From: UBA4416 sp043719555
GTDB lineage: Bacteria; Bacteroidota; Bacteroidia; B-17B0; Aurantibacillaceae
Assembly (NCBI GenBank): GCA_043719555.1
Contig: JAYSTR010000131.1
Location: forward strand, 1-9,872
DNA length: 9,872 bases
Reading direction: 5' to 3'
Part shown: positions 1 to 7,391 of the stretch, in pieces
Position numbering within the stretch: position 1 is the first letter of the stretch
How the letters are laid out: each line of letters starts with the position of its first letter
Program-made: the position numbers and the translations under genes
Notes under the pieces: model-generated
The model's input: the letters and a program-made list of their open reading frames with translations, nothing else
Told to the model about the DNA's origin: nothing
Database searches by the model: none

Positions 1-584
1 GTTAAGCCTTTATTTTCGAAATTAAATAAAGCATCTTGTAATTTCTTTTTTAAATCAGCGGTTGCTTGATCTTTCTTTTTTAAGATGGCTTCTAATTCAT
101 TAACACGAGCTTCTCTGGCTTTTAAGGCTAACGATAAAGCATCTAAATCTTGTTGTTGTTTATTTAAGCGAGCCTCTAAAGCTTTTAATTCATCTTCCTT
201 ACGTAATAATTGCTCCTGCGTTAATTGTAATTGTCCGCTTAATTTAGCATTATCTTTTTCAGAGCCTGCTAACATACGATTGTATTTATCAAGTAACTGA
301 TCATTTACAGAATTTAATTTATCGTATTTGTTTTGCAATAAGCGTAAATTAGAGCCCATAATTGCAGTGTCACGCTGCAATCCAGCTAATTCCTTTTCTT
401 CTTTTGCCATCGTTTCTTTCATTTGCAAAATTTTTGCATCCGATTCGGCAGCAGATTTTTTAGCCACACTCGATTCACTTTCGCAAGTAGCTAATTTATT
501 TTTTGTTTCTTCTAATAAACGTTGTGGCACGCATGAGCTTATTACTAAAGCTAACAGGGTTATTGGTACAATTATTTTTTTCAT
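1..584 (-). CDS. OmpA-type coiled-coil outer-membrane lipoprotein, N-terminal part (gene truncated by left window edge)
   Basis: Seen: an ATG at 582-584 opens a minus-strand frame that stays open for 194 codons to the window edge, so the C-terminus is missing. Residues 1-18 form a lipoprotein signal peptide: MKK, a hydrophobic core, then ISSC, with Cys18 as the likely lipidated residue. Residues about 21-187 are rich in Glu, Lys, Gln and Leu, lack proline and have heptad-like spacing, which indicates a long coiled coil. The visible part ends in DALFNFENKGL. Family knowledge: Bacteroidota have many lipoproteins with this layout, in which the coiled coil leads into a C-terminal OmpA/MotB peptidoglycan-binding domain beginning at about this point. 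Inference: an outer-membrane lipoprotein tethering the membrane to peptidoglycan. The OmpA domain itself is not visible, so another coiled-coil lipoprotein remains possible. A promoter-like sequence lies just upstream (611-642), suggesting separate transcription from the 671-1483 gene. Confidence 0.75.
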   Translation of the reverse strand, partial: MKKIIVPITLLALVISSCVPQRLLEETKNKLATCESESSVAKKSAAESDAKILQMKETMAKEEKELAGLQRDTAIMGSNLRLLQNKYDKLNSVNDQLLDKYNRMLAGSEKDNAKLSGQLQLTQEQLLRKEDELKALEARLNKQQQDLDALSLALKAREARVNELEAILKKKDQATADLKKKLQDALFNFENKGL

Positions 585-610
585 ATCTGGTTTTCTAATT
601 TTCTGAATAA

Positions 611-642
611 CAAAAATATAGTTATTTATTTAACTATAGCAA
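611..642 (-). promoter_or_regulatory. Bacteroidota-type promoter upstream of the coiled-coil lipoprotein gene
   Basis: On the minus strand, TATTTTTG (611-618) matches the Bacteroidota -7 consensus TAnnTTTG. It is preceded, after 21 bp, by TTG (640-642), which fits the -33 element. Transcription would start near 604, giving a leader of about 20 nt before the ATG at 584. The upstream element sits beside an AT-rich palindrome. This is motif matching only, in AT-rich DNA where chance matches are common. Confidence 0.4.
617..638. repeat. AT-rich perfect hairpin between two minus-strand genes
   Basis: TATAGTTA (617-624) and TAACTATA (631-638) are perfect 8-bp inverted arms around a 6-nt loop. The hairpin lies just past the stop codon of the 671-1483 gene and overlaps the candidate promoter of the next gene. 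It could be a weak terminator for the upstream gene or a symmetric protein-binding site. The arms are nearly all A/T, so stability is low and the role is uncertain. Confidence 0.35.
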
Positions 643-670
643 TCATTTATACATAAAATGTTGTTAAAAT

Positions 671-1483
671 CTATTTAACCATTGGTGTTATTGCTTTATC
701 AATGCGCAAGGTTAAAGTATTTGCAATTTGAGAAAAGTAAGCAGATATAATTTTTGATGGATTATTAATATTTTTAGGCAAATCAATTTCAGCTAAGCCT
801 GAGTTTATTTCTTTGGCATCATAAGTAAATACGGTATAATGCACAGATACTTTACGTGCAGAATTCGCATTAAACTCACTTGGAGAACCAGTTAACGCTT
901 TAATGTCAAGCTCATTTATAAATAAAAATAAATCGGTTTTGTATTTGTTATAGAGATAAGGAACCAACGTTGCATTTTTTATTTTTGCATTCATAAATCG
1001 CACATCGCTATTACTCTCTATCATTAACTGACCTTTCTCTATTTTTTTTCCGTCTCTTTCTTTTCCTGGCGCTTTGTAATTATCTTGATTTGGTACTTTT
1101 TGATATTGATACGATAAATATTGATAAATGTTTTCTAAATCTTTTTTGGTTTTAGTTGTATCATCTAATAAATCAACAACTTCAAATTTTGTTTTTAGTT
1201 TTTTATAAAGTTGTTCATTAACACCATCGCGCATGGTTGATTTAATTTGCCTAGCATTAAGTTTGGTTTCTTTATTAATCGCATAATCTATTTCACTCAT
1301 ATACATTCTGTTTTCGAATGGTATAATCATTATTTTATGCTTTTTATTATCGGTTCGAGTAGCTTCAGGTTTATCGGTGTTTATGGTTTTATCCTGACTT
1401 TTTAAATTAAAACCAAGCACCATAAAACATAGGATTAACAGCCAGTGCGATTTTTTAATAGTTGAATGATAGATAATTGTCAT
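671..1483 (-). CDS. Exported protein of unknown function, possibly TolB/CsgG-like N-terminal fold
   Basis: No named family is recognised with certainty. Residues 1-30 look like a Sec signal peptide: a basic start, a hydrophobic stretch around 13-26, and cleavage probably near KSQ (28-30), a common Bacteroidota style. There is no lipobox, so a soluble periplasmic or secreted protein is likely. The mature part is lysine-rich. It opens with a strand-like segment KIMIIPFENRMYMSEID (about 50-66), reminiscent of unnamed Bacteroidota proteins whose N-terminal part resembles TolB/CsgG-type domains (recollection, not a search). The C-terminal half has alternating hydrophobic strands (VSVHYTVFTYDAKEINSG, then a conserved-looking IISAYFSQIANTL). 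No catalytic motif or transmembrane helix is seen beyond the signal peptide. The 94-bp gap from rseP contains a stable hairpin, so cotranscription with rseP is doubtful. Stop codon is TAG. Confidence 0.7.
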   Translation of the reverse strand: MTIIYHSTIKKSHWLLILCFMVLGFNLKSQDKTINTDKPEATRTDNKKHKIMIIPFENRMYMSEIDYAINKETKLNARQIKSTMRDGVNEQLYKKLKTKFEVVDLLDDTTKTKKDLENIYQYLSYQYQKVPNQDNYKAPGKERDGKKIEKGQLMIESNSDVRFMNAKIKNATLVPYLYNKYKTDLFLFINELDIKALTGSPSEFNANSARKVSVHYTVFTYDAKEINSGLAEIDLPKNINNPSKIISAYFSQIANTLTLRIDKAITPMVK

Positions 1484-1497
1484 ATCGGTTATTTACA

Positions 1498-1555
1498 CTT
1501 CGACTCCGCTCAATTTGACAAATAACAGTTCGTGTCAGTCTGAGTGGAGTCGAAG
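1498..1555. repeat. GC-rich imperfect inverted repeat (REP-like hairpin)
   Basis: Two 23-bp arms (1498-1520 and 1533-1555) flank a 12-nt loop. 19 of 23 positions are complementary, and two of the four mismatches would be G-U pairs in RNA. The core CTTCGACTCCGCTCA is clearly richer in G/C than the surrounding DNA. It lies between the end of rseP and the start of the 671-1483 gene. Sequences with a CTTCGACTCC(G/A)CTCA core recur between genes in many Bacteroidota chromosomes (recollection). It is probably a dispersed REP-type element that may also stop or stabilise rseP transcripts. Confidence 0.7.
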
Positions 1556-1577
1556 ACATTATAAAGTTAATTAAAAC

Positions 1578-2945
1578 CTATCTAAAAAAATGTAAAAAAT
1601 CGTTAAGATTTGCATACAACATGAGTCCTAATAAAAATGCCATACCAACATATTGTGCAAAGGTTAATACTTTAACGCTTGGTGCGCGGCGAGTAATCAT
1701 TTCATATAACGTAAATACCACGTGGCCGCCATCTAATGCAGGAATTGGTAATAAATTCATAAAGGCTAATACTATTGATAAAAATGCAGTTTGATTCCAA
1801 AAATCTTCCCAAACCCATTTTTTTCCATACATTTTACTCATCGATTTAAACCCTCCCATATGCTTATAAGCTCCTGTAGAAGGTTTAAACATTAATTTAA
1901 ATTGCTTGTAATATTTGTTTAGTTTTTCAAAAGATAACAATACACCAGCAGGTAAAGCTTCTAATAGATTATAATGTGTTGTTTGAATTTTTAAAACTCC
2001 AGCTTTTTCTAAATCAGAGAATGTTTCCGCACCAGTAGCAGCCTCCATTCTTCCTTTTTTTGATACTTTTATAGGAAAAGATAACTTTTCAGTGTTTCTT
2101 AAAACAGTTAGAGTGACTGTTTGGGCTGGGAATAATCTTAAATTAGTAATTAATTCATCCCTGAATTGAACTGGAATTGAATCATTAATAGAAATAATTT
2201 TATCTCCTTTTTTAAATCCAATATTTTTATTTATAGATTCTTCTGCAAACTCTATAAAAGTTGAAGGTTGTCTTGGCATGCCAAAACCGAATTTTTCAGA
2301 CGTTGCAATTTGATCTAAAAAGTTTTTAGGTAAAATAATTTCTACTGATTCACCCTGCCTTTCAAGCTGCACAGATTCTCCAACTAATAACTCGAATTTT
2401 AAATCATCTAAATATTTTATTGGAACATTATCAATTGATTTAATTTTATCTCCTGTTCTAAAGCCAACTGCCATTCCTAATGAATCAACACACTCTATTC
2501 CATTTTTTAAACTTGCCATTGGAATTTTAGAATCATTCCAAGTATAAAGTACACCAGCATAAATAACAAAGGCTAGCAATACATTCACAATAATACCACC
2601 AAGCATTACTATTAAACGTTGCCAAGCCGGATGCGCTCTAAATTCCCAAGGCTCAGCAGGTTTATTCATTTGCTCTGTATCTAGGCTTTCATCTATCATA
2701 CCTGCAATTTGCACATAACCGCCCATTGGGAACCAGCCAATACCATATTCGGTATCGCCAATTTTCTTTTTAAATAAAGCAAAATTTAATACACCTGGTA
2801 GAGGGAATAGAAAATCAAAAAATAAATAAAATTTTTCAACACGAATTTTAAATGCTCTTGCAGCAATAAAATGCCCAGCTTCGTGTAACAAAATAAGTAA
2901 GCCAAGACTTGTAATAAATTGTGCTATATTAATGAATGTTCCCAT
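1578..2945 (-). CDS. rseP: RseP-type site-2 protease (M50 intramembrane zinc metalloprotease)
   Basis: Membrane-embedded zinc protease that cleaves transmembrane segments of substrates such as anti-sigma factors or signal-peptide remnants. Seen, in order: the first transmembrane helix with the zinc motif HEAGH (residues 21-25); a conserved membrane-associated loop GWFPMGGYV (70-78); a second hydrophobic helix (about 111-134); a first PDZ domain (about 150-205, with GFRTGDKI at 161-168); a second PDZ domain (about 236-296, with GFKKGDKI at 243-250); then the third active-site helix with NLLPIPALDGGH (397-408), whose Asp405 is the third zinc ligand; and a last transmembrane helix (about 430-446). 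At 455 residues with two PDZ domains, it fits the Bacteroidota form. It starts 2 bp after the dxr stop, so the two are very likely cotranscribed. The substrate cannot be told from this window; no anti-sigma factor gene is adjacent. Confidence 0.96.
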   Translation of the reverse strand: MGTFINIAQFITSLGLLILLHEAGHFIAARAFKIRVEKFYLFFDFLFPLPGVLNFALFKKKIGDTEYGIGWFPMGGYVQIAGMIDESLDTEQMNKPAEPWEFRAHPAWQRLIVMLGGIIVNVLLAFVIYAGVLYTWNDSKIPMASLKNGIECVDSLGMAVGFRTGDKIKSIDNVPIKYLDDLKFELLVGESVQLERQGESVEIILPKNFLDQIATSEKFGFGMPRQPSTFIEFAEESINKNIGFKKGDKIISINDSIPVQFRDELITNLRLFPAQTVTLTVLRNTEKLSFPIKVSKKGRMEAATGAETFSDLEKAGVLKIQTTHYNLLEALPAGVLLSFEKLNKYYKQFKLMFKPSTGAYKHMGGFKSMSKMYGKKWVWEDFWNQTAFLSIVLAFMNLLPIPALDGGHVVFTLYEMITRRAPSVKVLTFAQYVGMAFLLGLMLYANLNDFLHFFR

Positions 2946-2947
2946 AA

Positions 2948-4129
2948 TTATTTTTTAATAAGTTCAGTTGTAAGTAATCGTGTTTCTTTATCGCATTGCA
3001 TATAATCCTCAATGCTTGGTGTTTTTATAAAAGGCATTTTAGCCATGGCAGATGCTATCACCTCGCTCATTTGTAAAAAGCCAATCTTATCTTCTAAAAA
3101 AGCTTGCACTACTATTTCGTTTGCAGCATTTAACACACAGGGCATATTTCCTCCTTTATTCATGGCGATAAAAGCCAAGCCTAAATTTGCAAATGTTTCT
3201 GTGTCAGGTTTCTCAAAAGTTAACTGCGGATAATTTAAAAAATTAAAACGCGGAAAATTGGTTTTAATTCGGTTAGGATAGGTGAAGGCATATTGTATTG
3301 GCAACTTCATATCAGGTAAACCCATTTGAGCCTTCATACTACCATCAGTAAATTGTACTAAACTATGCACAATGCTTTGAGGATGTACTATCACATCAAT
3401 TTGCTCAGGCTTTAAATTAAATAACCATTTAGCCTCAATCACTTCCAAGCCTTTATTCATCAAGCTTGCCGAGTCTATAGTTATTTTAGCGCCCATTACC
3501 CAATTAGGATGCTTAAGCGCTTGTTCTTTTTTTATAGAGGCTAAAAAGTTTTTGTCTTTACCTCTAAATGGACCACCACTAGCAGTTAAATAAATTTTTT
3601 CTATTTCGTTTTCAAACTCGCCAACTAAACATTGAAAAATAGCTGAGTGTTCAGAATCTACAGGATAAATATTAACCGCATTTTCGTATGCTAATTTGGT
3701 AACAATATCGCCAGCAACTACTAAGGTTTCTTTATTAGCAAGTGCAATAACTTTATTATGCTTAATGGCATTAATGGTTGATGCTAAGCCCGCATAACCA
3801 ACTATAGACGCTAAAACCACATCCACAGTTTCCATTTCTACAATTTGCTCAATAGATTTAGCACCTCCAAATACTTTTACATCGTGTGTAAATAAAGCAT
3901 CCTTAACCGTTTGATATTTTGTTTCATCACCAATAACAACCGCATTGGGTTTAAATTCTATCGCTTGTTGTATTAATAAATCGGCATTAGAATTTGCTAC
4001 TAAAACCTCCACTTCAAACTCCGTTGGATTTTCTTTAATAACTTCTAATGCTTGGGTGCCAATACTACCCGTACTACCCATAATGGCAATACGTTTTGGT
4101 TGTTTTTCTTGGTTTTTAGGTTGATTCAT
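2948..4129 (-). CDS. dxr: 1-deoxy-D-xylulose 5-phosphate reductoisomerase
   Basis: Cytoplasmic NADPH-dependent enzyme that converts 1-deoxy-D-xylulose 5-phosphate to 2-C-methyl-D-erythritol 4-phosphate, the committed step of the MEP isoprenoid pathway. Seen: the nucleotide-binding loop GSTGSIG (18-24); ANKETLV (131-137); PVDSEHSAIFQ (156-166), which holds metal ligands Asp158 and Glu160; SGGPFR (184-189) in the substrate-binding loop; and DSASLMNKGLEVIEA (219-233), where Glu229 matches the third metal ligand. The length of 393 residues is normal. A lysine- and glutamine-rich tail of about 12 residues precedes the first strand. The next methionine (17) is inside the nucleotide-binding strand, so the first ATG is the right start. 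Family knowledge: this is the target of fosmidomycin. All key residues are present. It is first gene of the dxr-rseP pair and divergent from hemH. The organism therefore makes isoprenoids by the MEP route. Confidence 0.97.
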   Translation of the reverse strand: MNQPKNQEKQPKRIAIMGSTGSIGTQALEVIKENPTEFEVEVLVANSNADLLIQQAIEFKPNAVVIGDETKYQTVKDALFTHDVKVFGGAKSIEQIVEMETVDVVLASIVGYAGLASTINAIKHNKVIALANKETLVVAGDIVTKLAYENAVNIYPVDSEHSAIFQCLVGEFENEIEKIYLTASGGPFRGKDKNFLASIKKEQALKHPNWVMGAKITIDSASLMNKGLEVIEAKWLFNLKPEQIDVIVHPQSIVHSLVQFTDGSMKAQMGLPDMKLPIQYAFTYPNRIKTNFPRFNFLNYPQLTFEKPDTETFANLGLAFIAMNKGGNMPCVLNAANEIVVQAFLEDKIGFLQMSEVIASAMAKMPFIKTPSIEDYMQCDKETRLLTTELIKK

Positions 4130-4204
4130 TTAGCGTGCAAAAGTGGCGATAATTTTAGGATTTATGAAATAAGTTTTTCACTACCTATACATTGGAAAAA
4201 TCAC

Positions 4205-4235
4205 CTTTAAATCCATTAATATTTAATTAAATTTG
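4205..4235 (+). promoter_or_regulatory. Candidate promoter of hemH
   Basis: TAAATTTG at 4228-4235, followed by CA, is an exact match to the Bacteroidota -7 box TAnnTTTG. The best upstream element at 19 bp spacing is only CTTT (4205-4208), a poor match to the usual TTTG. Transcription would start near 4242 and leave a leader of about 69 nt before the hemH ATG at 4311. Confidence 0.35.
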
Positions 4236-4270
4236 CAATCTCACATTGTATTTGTTTTGGGTGTTTTATT

Positions 4271-4297
4271 AAATCCGTTTCTCTGCATCTGTGGTAA
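4271..4297. repeat. Degenerate dispersed repeat-like stretch in the hemH leader
   Basis: The stretch AAATCCGTTTCTCTGC followed by ATCTGTGGTAA has two related units, ATCCGT (4273-4278) and ATCTGT (4287-4292), spaced 14 bp apart. It resembles a family of short intergenic repeats built from AATCCGTG/AATCTGTGG units that I recall from Bacteroidota genomes. It lies inside the predicted hemH leader, and no function is evident. It is the only copy in the window, so identification rests on recollection. Confidence 0.3.
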
Positions 4298-4310
4298 TTA
4301 TTAAAATAAC

Positions 4311-5324
4311 ATGAAACCAAAAACAGCCATATTACTTCTTCAGTTAGGTACGCCCGATAGCCCAAAAAAATCTGATGTTCGAAAATACTTAACACAGTTT
4401 TTAAATGATCCTCGAGTTATAGATATATCGTGGTTAGCGCGAACATTGCTTGTAAATGGTATTATTGTTCCATTCCGTTCTGGTAAATCTTCAAAACTAT
4501 ATAAAGCTATTTGGGACGATAAAACTGGTTCTCCATTACTAAAGCATACCCTTGATTTGCAAAAAAAATTACAGGCAGCCGTTGGCGATGATATAAAAGT
4601 AGAGATGGCTATGCGCTATCAAAGCCCTAGTATGGAAAGTGTTTTAGAAAGAATGCGCTTAGAGGGATATCATAAAATAATCGTGTTTCCTCTTTTTCCA
4701 CAATATGCTTCAAGTAGCACTGGCAGTGCATTACAAGAGTTTATGCGTATTGTAAGCAAATGGTGGGTTATACCCGAAATAAAAATGATAAGTCAATATT
4801 TTGATAATGATGATTATATTAATTGTATTGTAAATAGGGGTAAAGCACACGATTTTTCAAAATACGATCACATTATTTTCAGTTATCACGGATTACCTGA
4901 ACGCCAGGTTGATAAGGTTTATAACGATGGATACTTATGTAAGGATCATCATTGCGAAGATGAATTAACAGAAACAAATTATTATTGTTACAAAGCAGGT
5001 TGTTATCAAACAACAAAAGCAATTGTGCAAAAAATGAATATTCCTGAAGGAAAATACACAGTTAGTTTTCAAAGTAGGTTAGATAATAAATGGTTAACAC
5101 CCTTTAGTGATAAGGTGGTTGAAGAGTTAGCTAAAAGTGGTGTTAAAAACATTTTGGTGTTTTCGCCAGCCTTTACAGCTGATTGCTTAGAAACTATTTA
5201 TGAAATTGGCACCGAATATCAGGAAATTTTTCACGAACATGGTGGCGAAAAAATTCAATTAGTAGAAAGTTTAAATAGTGGAGATGACTGGGTTAATACT
5301 ATAAAAGCTATAGCATTAAAATAA
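4311..5324 (+). CDS. hemH: Ferrochelatase, with four-cysteine segment
   Basis: Inserts Fe(2+) into protoporphyrin IX to make protoheme, at the cytoplasmic face of the inner membrane; last step of heme synthesis. Seen: N-terminal LLLQLGTPDSP (8-18); RKYLTQFLNDPRVID (24-38); FPLFPQYASSSTGSA (126-140); catalytic His193 in FSYHGLPERQ (190-199); FQSRLDNKWLTPF (253-265); and FSPAFTADCLETIYEIG (284-300) with catalytic Glu294. Length 337 is normal. Between the His motif and the FQSRL strand lie Cys210, Cys215, Cys226 and Cys231 (C-x4-C-x10-C-x4-C). Some bacterial ferrochelatases bind a [2Fe-2S] cluster, so this segment might too, but that is inference. It is the only plus-strand gene, divergent from dxr and probably transcribed alone. 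Its stop codon lies 13 bp from that of the convergent 5338-7377 gene. Confidence 0.96.
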   Translation: MKPKTAILLLQLGTPDSPKKSDVRKYLTQFLNDPRVIDISWLARTLLVNGIIVPFRSGKSSKLYKAIWDDKTGSPLLKHTLDLQKKLQAAVGDDIKVEMAMRYQSPSMESVLERMRLEGYHKIIVFPLFPQYASSSTGSALQEFMRIVSKWWVIPEIKMISQYFDNDDYINCIVNRGKAHDFSKYDHIIFSYHGLPERQVDKVYNDGYLCKDHHCEDELTETNYYCYKAGCYQTTKAIVQKMNIPEGKYTVSFQSRLDNKWLTPFSDKVVEELAKSGVKNILVFSPAFTADCLETIYEIGTEYQEIFHEHGGEKIQLVESLNSGDDWVNTIKAIALK

Positions 5325-5344
5325 ATAGTTTTTTTAACTATTTA
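5322..5344. terminator. Possible bidirectional terminator hairpin between convergent genes
   Basis: TAAATAGTT (5322-5330) and AACTATTTA (5336-5344) make a perfect 9-bp stem around a TTTTT loop. The hairpin covers the stop codon of hemH and that of the convergent minus-strand gene, exactly where a shared terminator would sit. The stem is almost all A/T and there is no good T-tract after it on either strand, so it would be weak. Confidence 0.35.
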
Positions 5345-7377
5345 AATATTCCCATTTTCTCTAAATCTTCTAAATACACTCGCTTACCTTGATATAAAAC
5401 AGTTACAAAGGCATCTGGCTGACCAGCTTTTATAACCTTTTTGTTATGATCAAAGGCTTTATTAAGCGTTTCGAAATTACCACCAATGGTAATACGTGTA
5501 ATGCCATCTAGTAATAAATTCTCTACTTCCCCTAATCCTTTTAAGTGTTTGTAAACATAGTTTTTAGGATATTTGTAAGCAGCAATTTGCACTTTAAATA
5601 TTAATCCTTCGGTACTAATATCGCCATACTTAGCAGCGTAATCCATTGTTTTAGATTGGATATTATTTTTAGGAACAAAAGCAGGTACAACTGGTTTTGG
5701 TTTTTCAATTACGGCAATAACCGTATCTTTTTTTACCGAGTCAACTTTGGCAATAGTTGCTAAAGTATCAGGTATCGTGAAATTTACATCAAATATTTTT
5801 TCATCATAACCGTCAAGATTTGCTGTGCTTAAGTCTAACGTTTTGTAAGGAAAATTTTTGTATTTGTATTTTACCACAAACTCTGCACCTGATGGTAATG
5901 ATACCAAATAATTTCCATTATATACCCTGCTGTTAAATTGCCCAAACTGTTTATTTTCCGTGTTTTTATTTATAAACTCAACAATAATATCAGCTTCTAC
6001 CGGCTCATTATTATAAGTGATTTTTCCTTTTAAAATAAAGGCAGAAGGTTTTTTTCCAACATAACCTGGAGTTACCGAGTAAATATCTTTTAAGCCTTCG
6101 CCACCTTTCTTTCCTGATGCGTAGTAGCCGCGTTCCCCATTTGCCGACAATACATAGTAAATATCATCATCAGGTGTATTAATTGGATAACCTAAATTTA
6201 TTGGCTTACTGAAAGTAGAGTCCTGCCATTTTAGCTTAGCTTGTAAAATATCATAACCACCCATGCTATTTTTCCCTTTACTACTATAAAATAATGTTAT
6301 GCCATCAGGATGAATAAAAGGAGCGTCATCATCAAAGGCTGTATTAATACTATCTCCTAAGTTAACTACATTACCCCAAACGCTATCTGATAAAAGTGTA
6401 GCACGATAAATATCTTTGCCGCCATAACCACCACCACGTTCACTACTAAAGTATAGGTTTTTTCCATCGGCTGTCATTGAGCAATTGCCTTCCCACGAGT
6501 ATGAGTTAACTTCTCCTTTTAATTTTTGAGGTACTGTCCAGCTGGTATCTTGTTGTGTACTAATATATAAATCACCATGGTCATCACCATTATCTTTATA
6601 TGTAAATAAGGCCTGCCCATCAACACTTAATGCAATTGGTGCGTCATGTAAATTCGTATTGATTGATGAGCTAACGGATTTAGGCTTCGTCCATAGTTCG
6701 TTTTCTTTGTATGAAACAAATACATCTTCAAAATAGCTTCCGTATTTATCTGGTTGCATAAATTCATTTTGCAAACCACCTAGGCTTTCAATACCTCGGT
6801 AAGTAAAAATCATTACAGTTTCATCAGCGTTAATTACTGGCGAATATTCTTCATAAATAGAATTTATAACATTACCAGCATTGGTAATTTTTGCACTTGT
6901 AGGATTGTTATAAAATTGCTTGGCATTAATGCAATACTCTTTTAATATTTTACAATCAAGTTTTTCTTGAGGTAAAGTATGTTTATTAGCTACTGCTAAT
7001 TCTATTAAAGCTAATGCTTCATCAAACTTATAATTTAAGTGATTTGCGCGAGCTAAATCATATTGTATGTTTTCAATTTTTGGAGTTTTTGTGTAAATCT
7101 CATTCAGGAGTGTTAAGGCAGTTTCGTGTTTATCACTTCTATATAAAGCACACTTTCCATAACAATATTTTAAATAAACTTCTTTTGGGTGATTGTTGTA
7201 TAGCTTTTCATAAATAGGTAAAGCTAAGGCATAACGTTTTTCGTCAAATAAAATCAATGCATTTCGCATAGAGTCATTTTCTGTTTTACGCCATTTTTTA
7301 GTATTGGTAATTTGCGAAAATGTTTTTAATGAAAAACAAAGTAAAAAGGCTAATGATAAAATAGATTTAATTGTCAT
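5338..7377 (-). CDS. Exported TPR / PD40 beta-propeller / SPOR-like envelope protein
   Basis: Seen, in order (679 residues): Sec signal peptide 1-22 ending near TFSQ, with no lipobox; TPR-like helices about 33-155 (for example LFDEKRYALALPIYEKLYNN); a PD40/WD40-like propeller about 165-435, with repeated blades containing NADETVMIFTYRG, SVDGQALFTY, TADGKNLYFSSERGG, HPDGITLFYSSKG and SANGERGYYASGKKGG; a small beta domain about 447-505 resembling the carboxypeptidase-regulatory type (LKGKITYNNEPVEADIIVEF); a Lys/Pro linker about 540-575; and a SPOR-like domain 590-672 (GLIFKVQIAAYK to KRVYLEDLEK). Family knowledge: TPR + PD40 + regulatory-like + OmpA is the order in Bacteroidota proteins such as PorE of type IX secretion; here a SPOR-like module takes the place of OmpA. 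Inference: periplasmic or outer-membrane-associated scaffold bound to peptidoglycan glycans. I do not assign PorE. Confidence 0.82.
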   Translation of the reverse strand: MTIKSILSLAFLLCFSLKTFSQITNTKKWRKTENDSMRNALILFDEKRYALALPIYEKLYNNHPKEVYLKYCYGKCALYRSDKHETALTLLNEIYTKTPKIENIQYDLARANHLNYKFDEALALIELAVANKHTLPQEKLDCKILKEYCINAKQFYNNPTSAKITNAGNVINSIYEEYSPVINADETVMIFTYRGIESLGGLQNEFMQPDKYGSYFEDVFVSYKENELWTKPKSVSSSINTNLHDAPIALSVDGQALFTYKDNGDDHGDLYISTQQDTSWTVPQKLKGEVNSYSWEGNCSMTADGKNLYFSSERGGGYGGKDIYRATLLSDSVWGNVVNLGDSINTAFDDDAPFIHPDGITLFYSSKGKNSMGGYDILQAKLKWQDSTFSKPINLGYPINTPDDDIYYVLSANGERGYYASGKKGGEGLKDIYSVTPGYVGKKPSAFILKGKITYNNEPVEADIIVEFINKNTENKQFGQFNSRVYNGNYLVSLPSGAEFVVKYKYKNFPYKTLDLSTANLDGYDEKIFDVNFTIPDTLATIAKVDSVKKDTVIAVIEKPKPVVPAFVPKNNIQSKTMDYAAKYGDISTEGLIFKVQIAAYKYPKNYVYKHLKGLGEVENLLLDGITRITIGGNFETLNKAFDHNKKVIKAGQPDAFVTVLYQGKRVYLEDLEKMGIFK

Positions 7378-7391
7378 ACACAGTAATTGTA

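Noticed and set aside
85..606. Plus-strand open frames (85-300 and 328-606) that could be small genes.
   Set aside because: They lie antisense to the long coiled-coil lipoprotein frame. Their serine-, asparagine- and cysteine-rich translations are what reverse reading of Glu/Lys/Leu-rich codons gives.
3012..3233. Plus-strand open frame inside dxr.
   Set aside because: Fully antisense to a well-conserved dxr coding region, with no start signal or recognisable protein.
4138..4145. CACTTTTG (minus strand) as the dxr promoter -7 box.
   Set aside because: It lacks the leading T of TAnnTTTG, has no TTG at suitable distance, and would put the transcript start almost on the dxr ATG.
7014..7217. Plus-strand open frame inside the TPR part of the PD40 protein.
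   Set aside because: Antisense shadow of a convincing coding region; no recognisable features.
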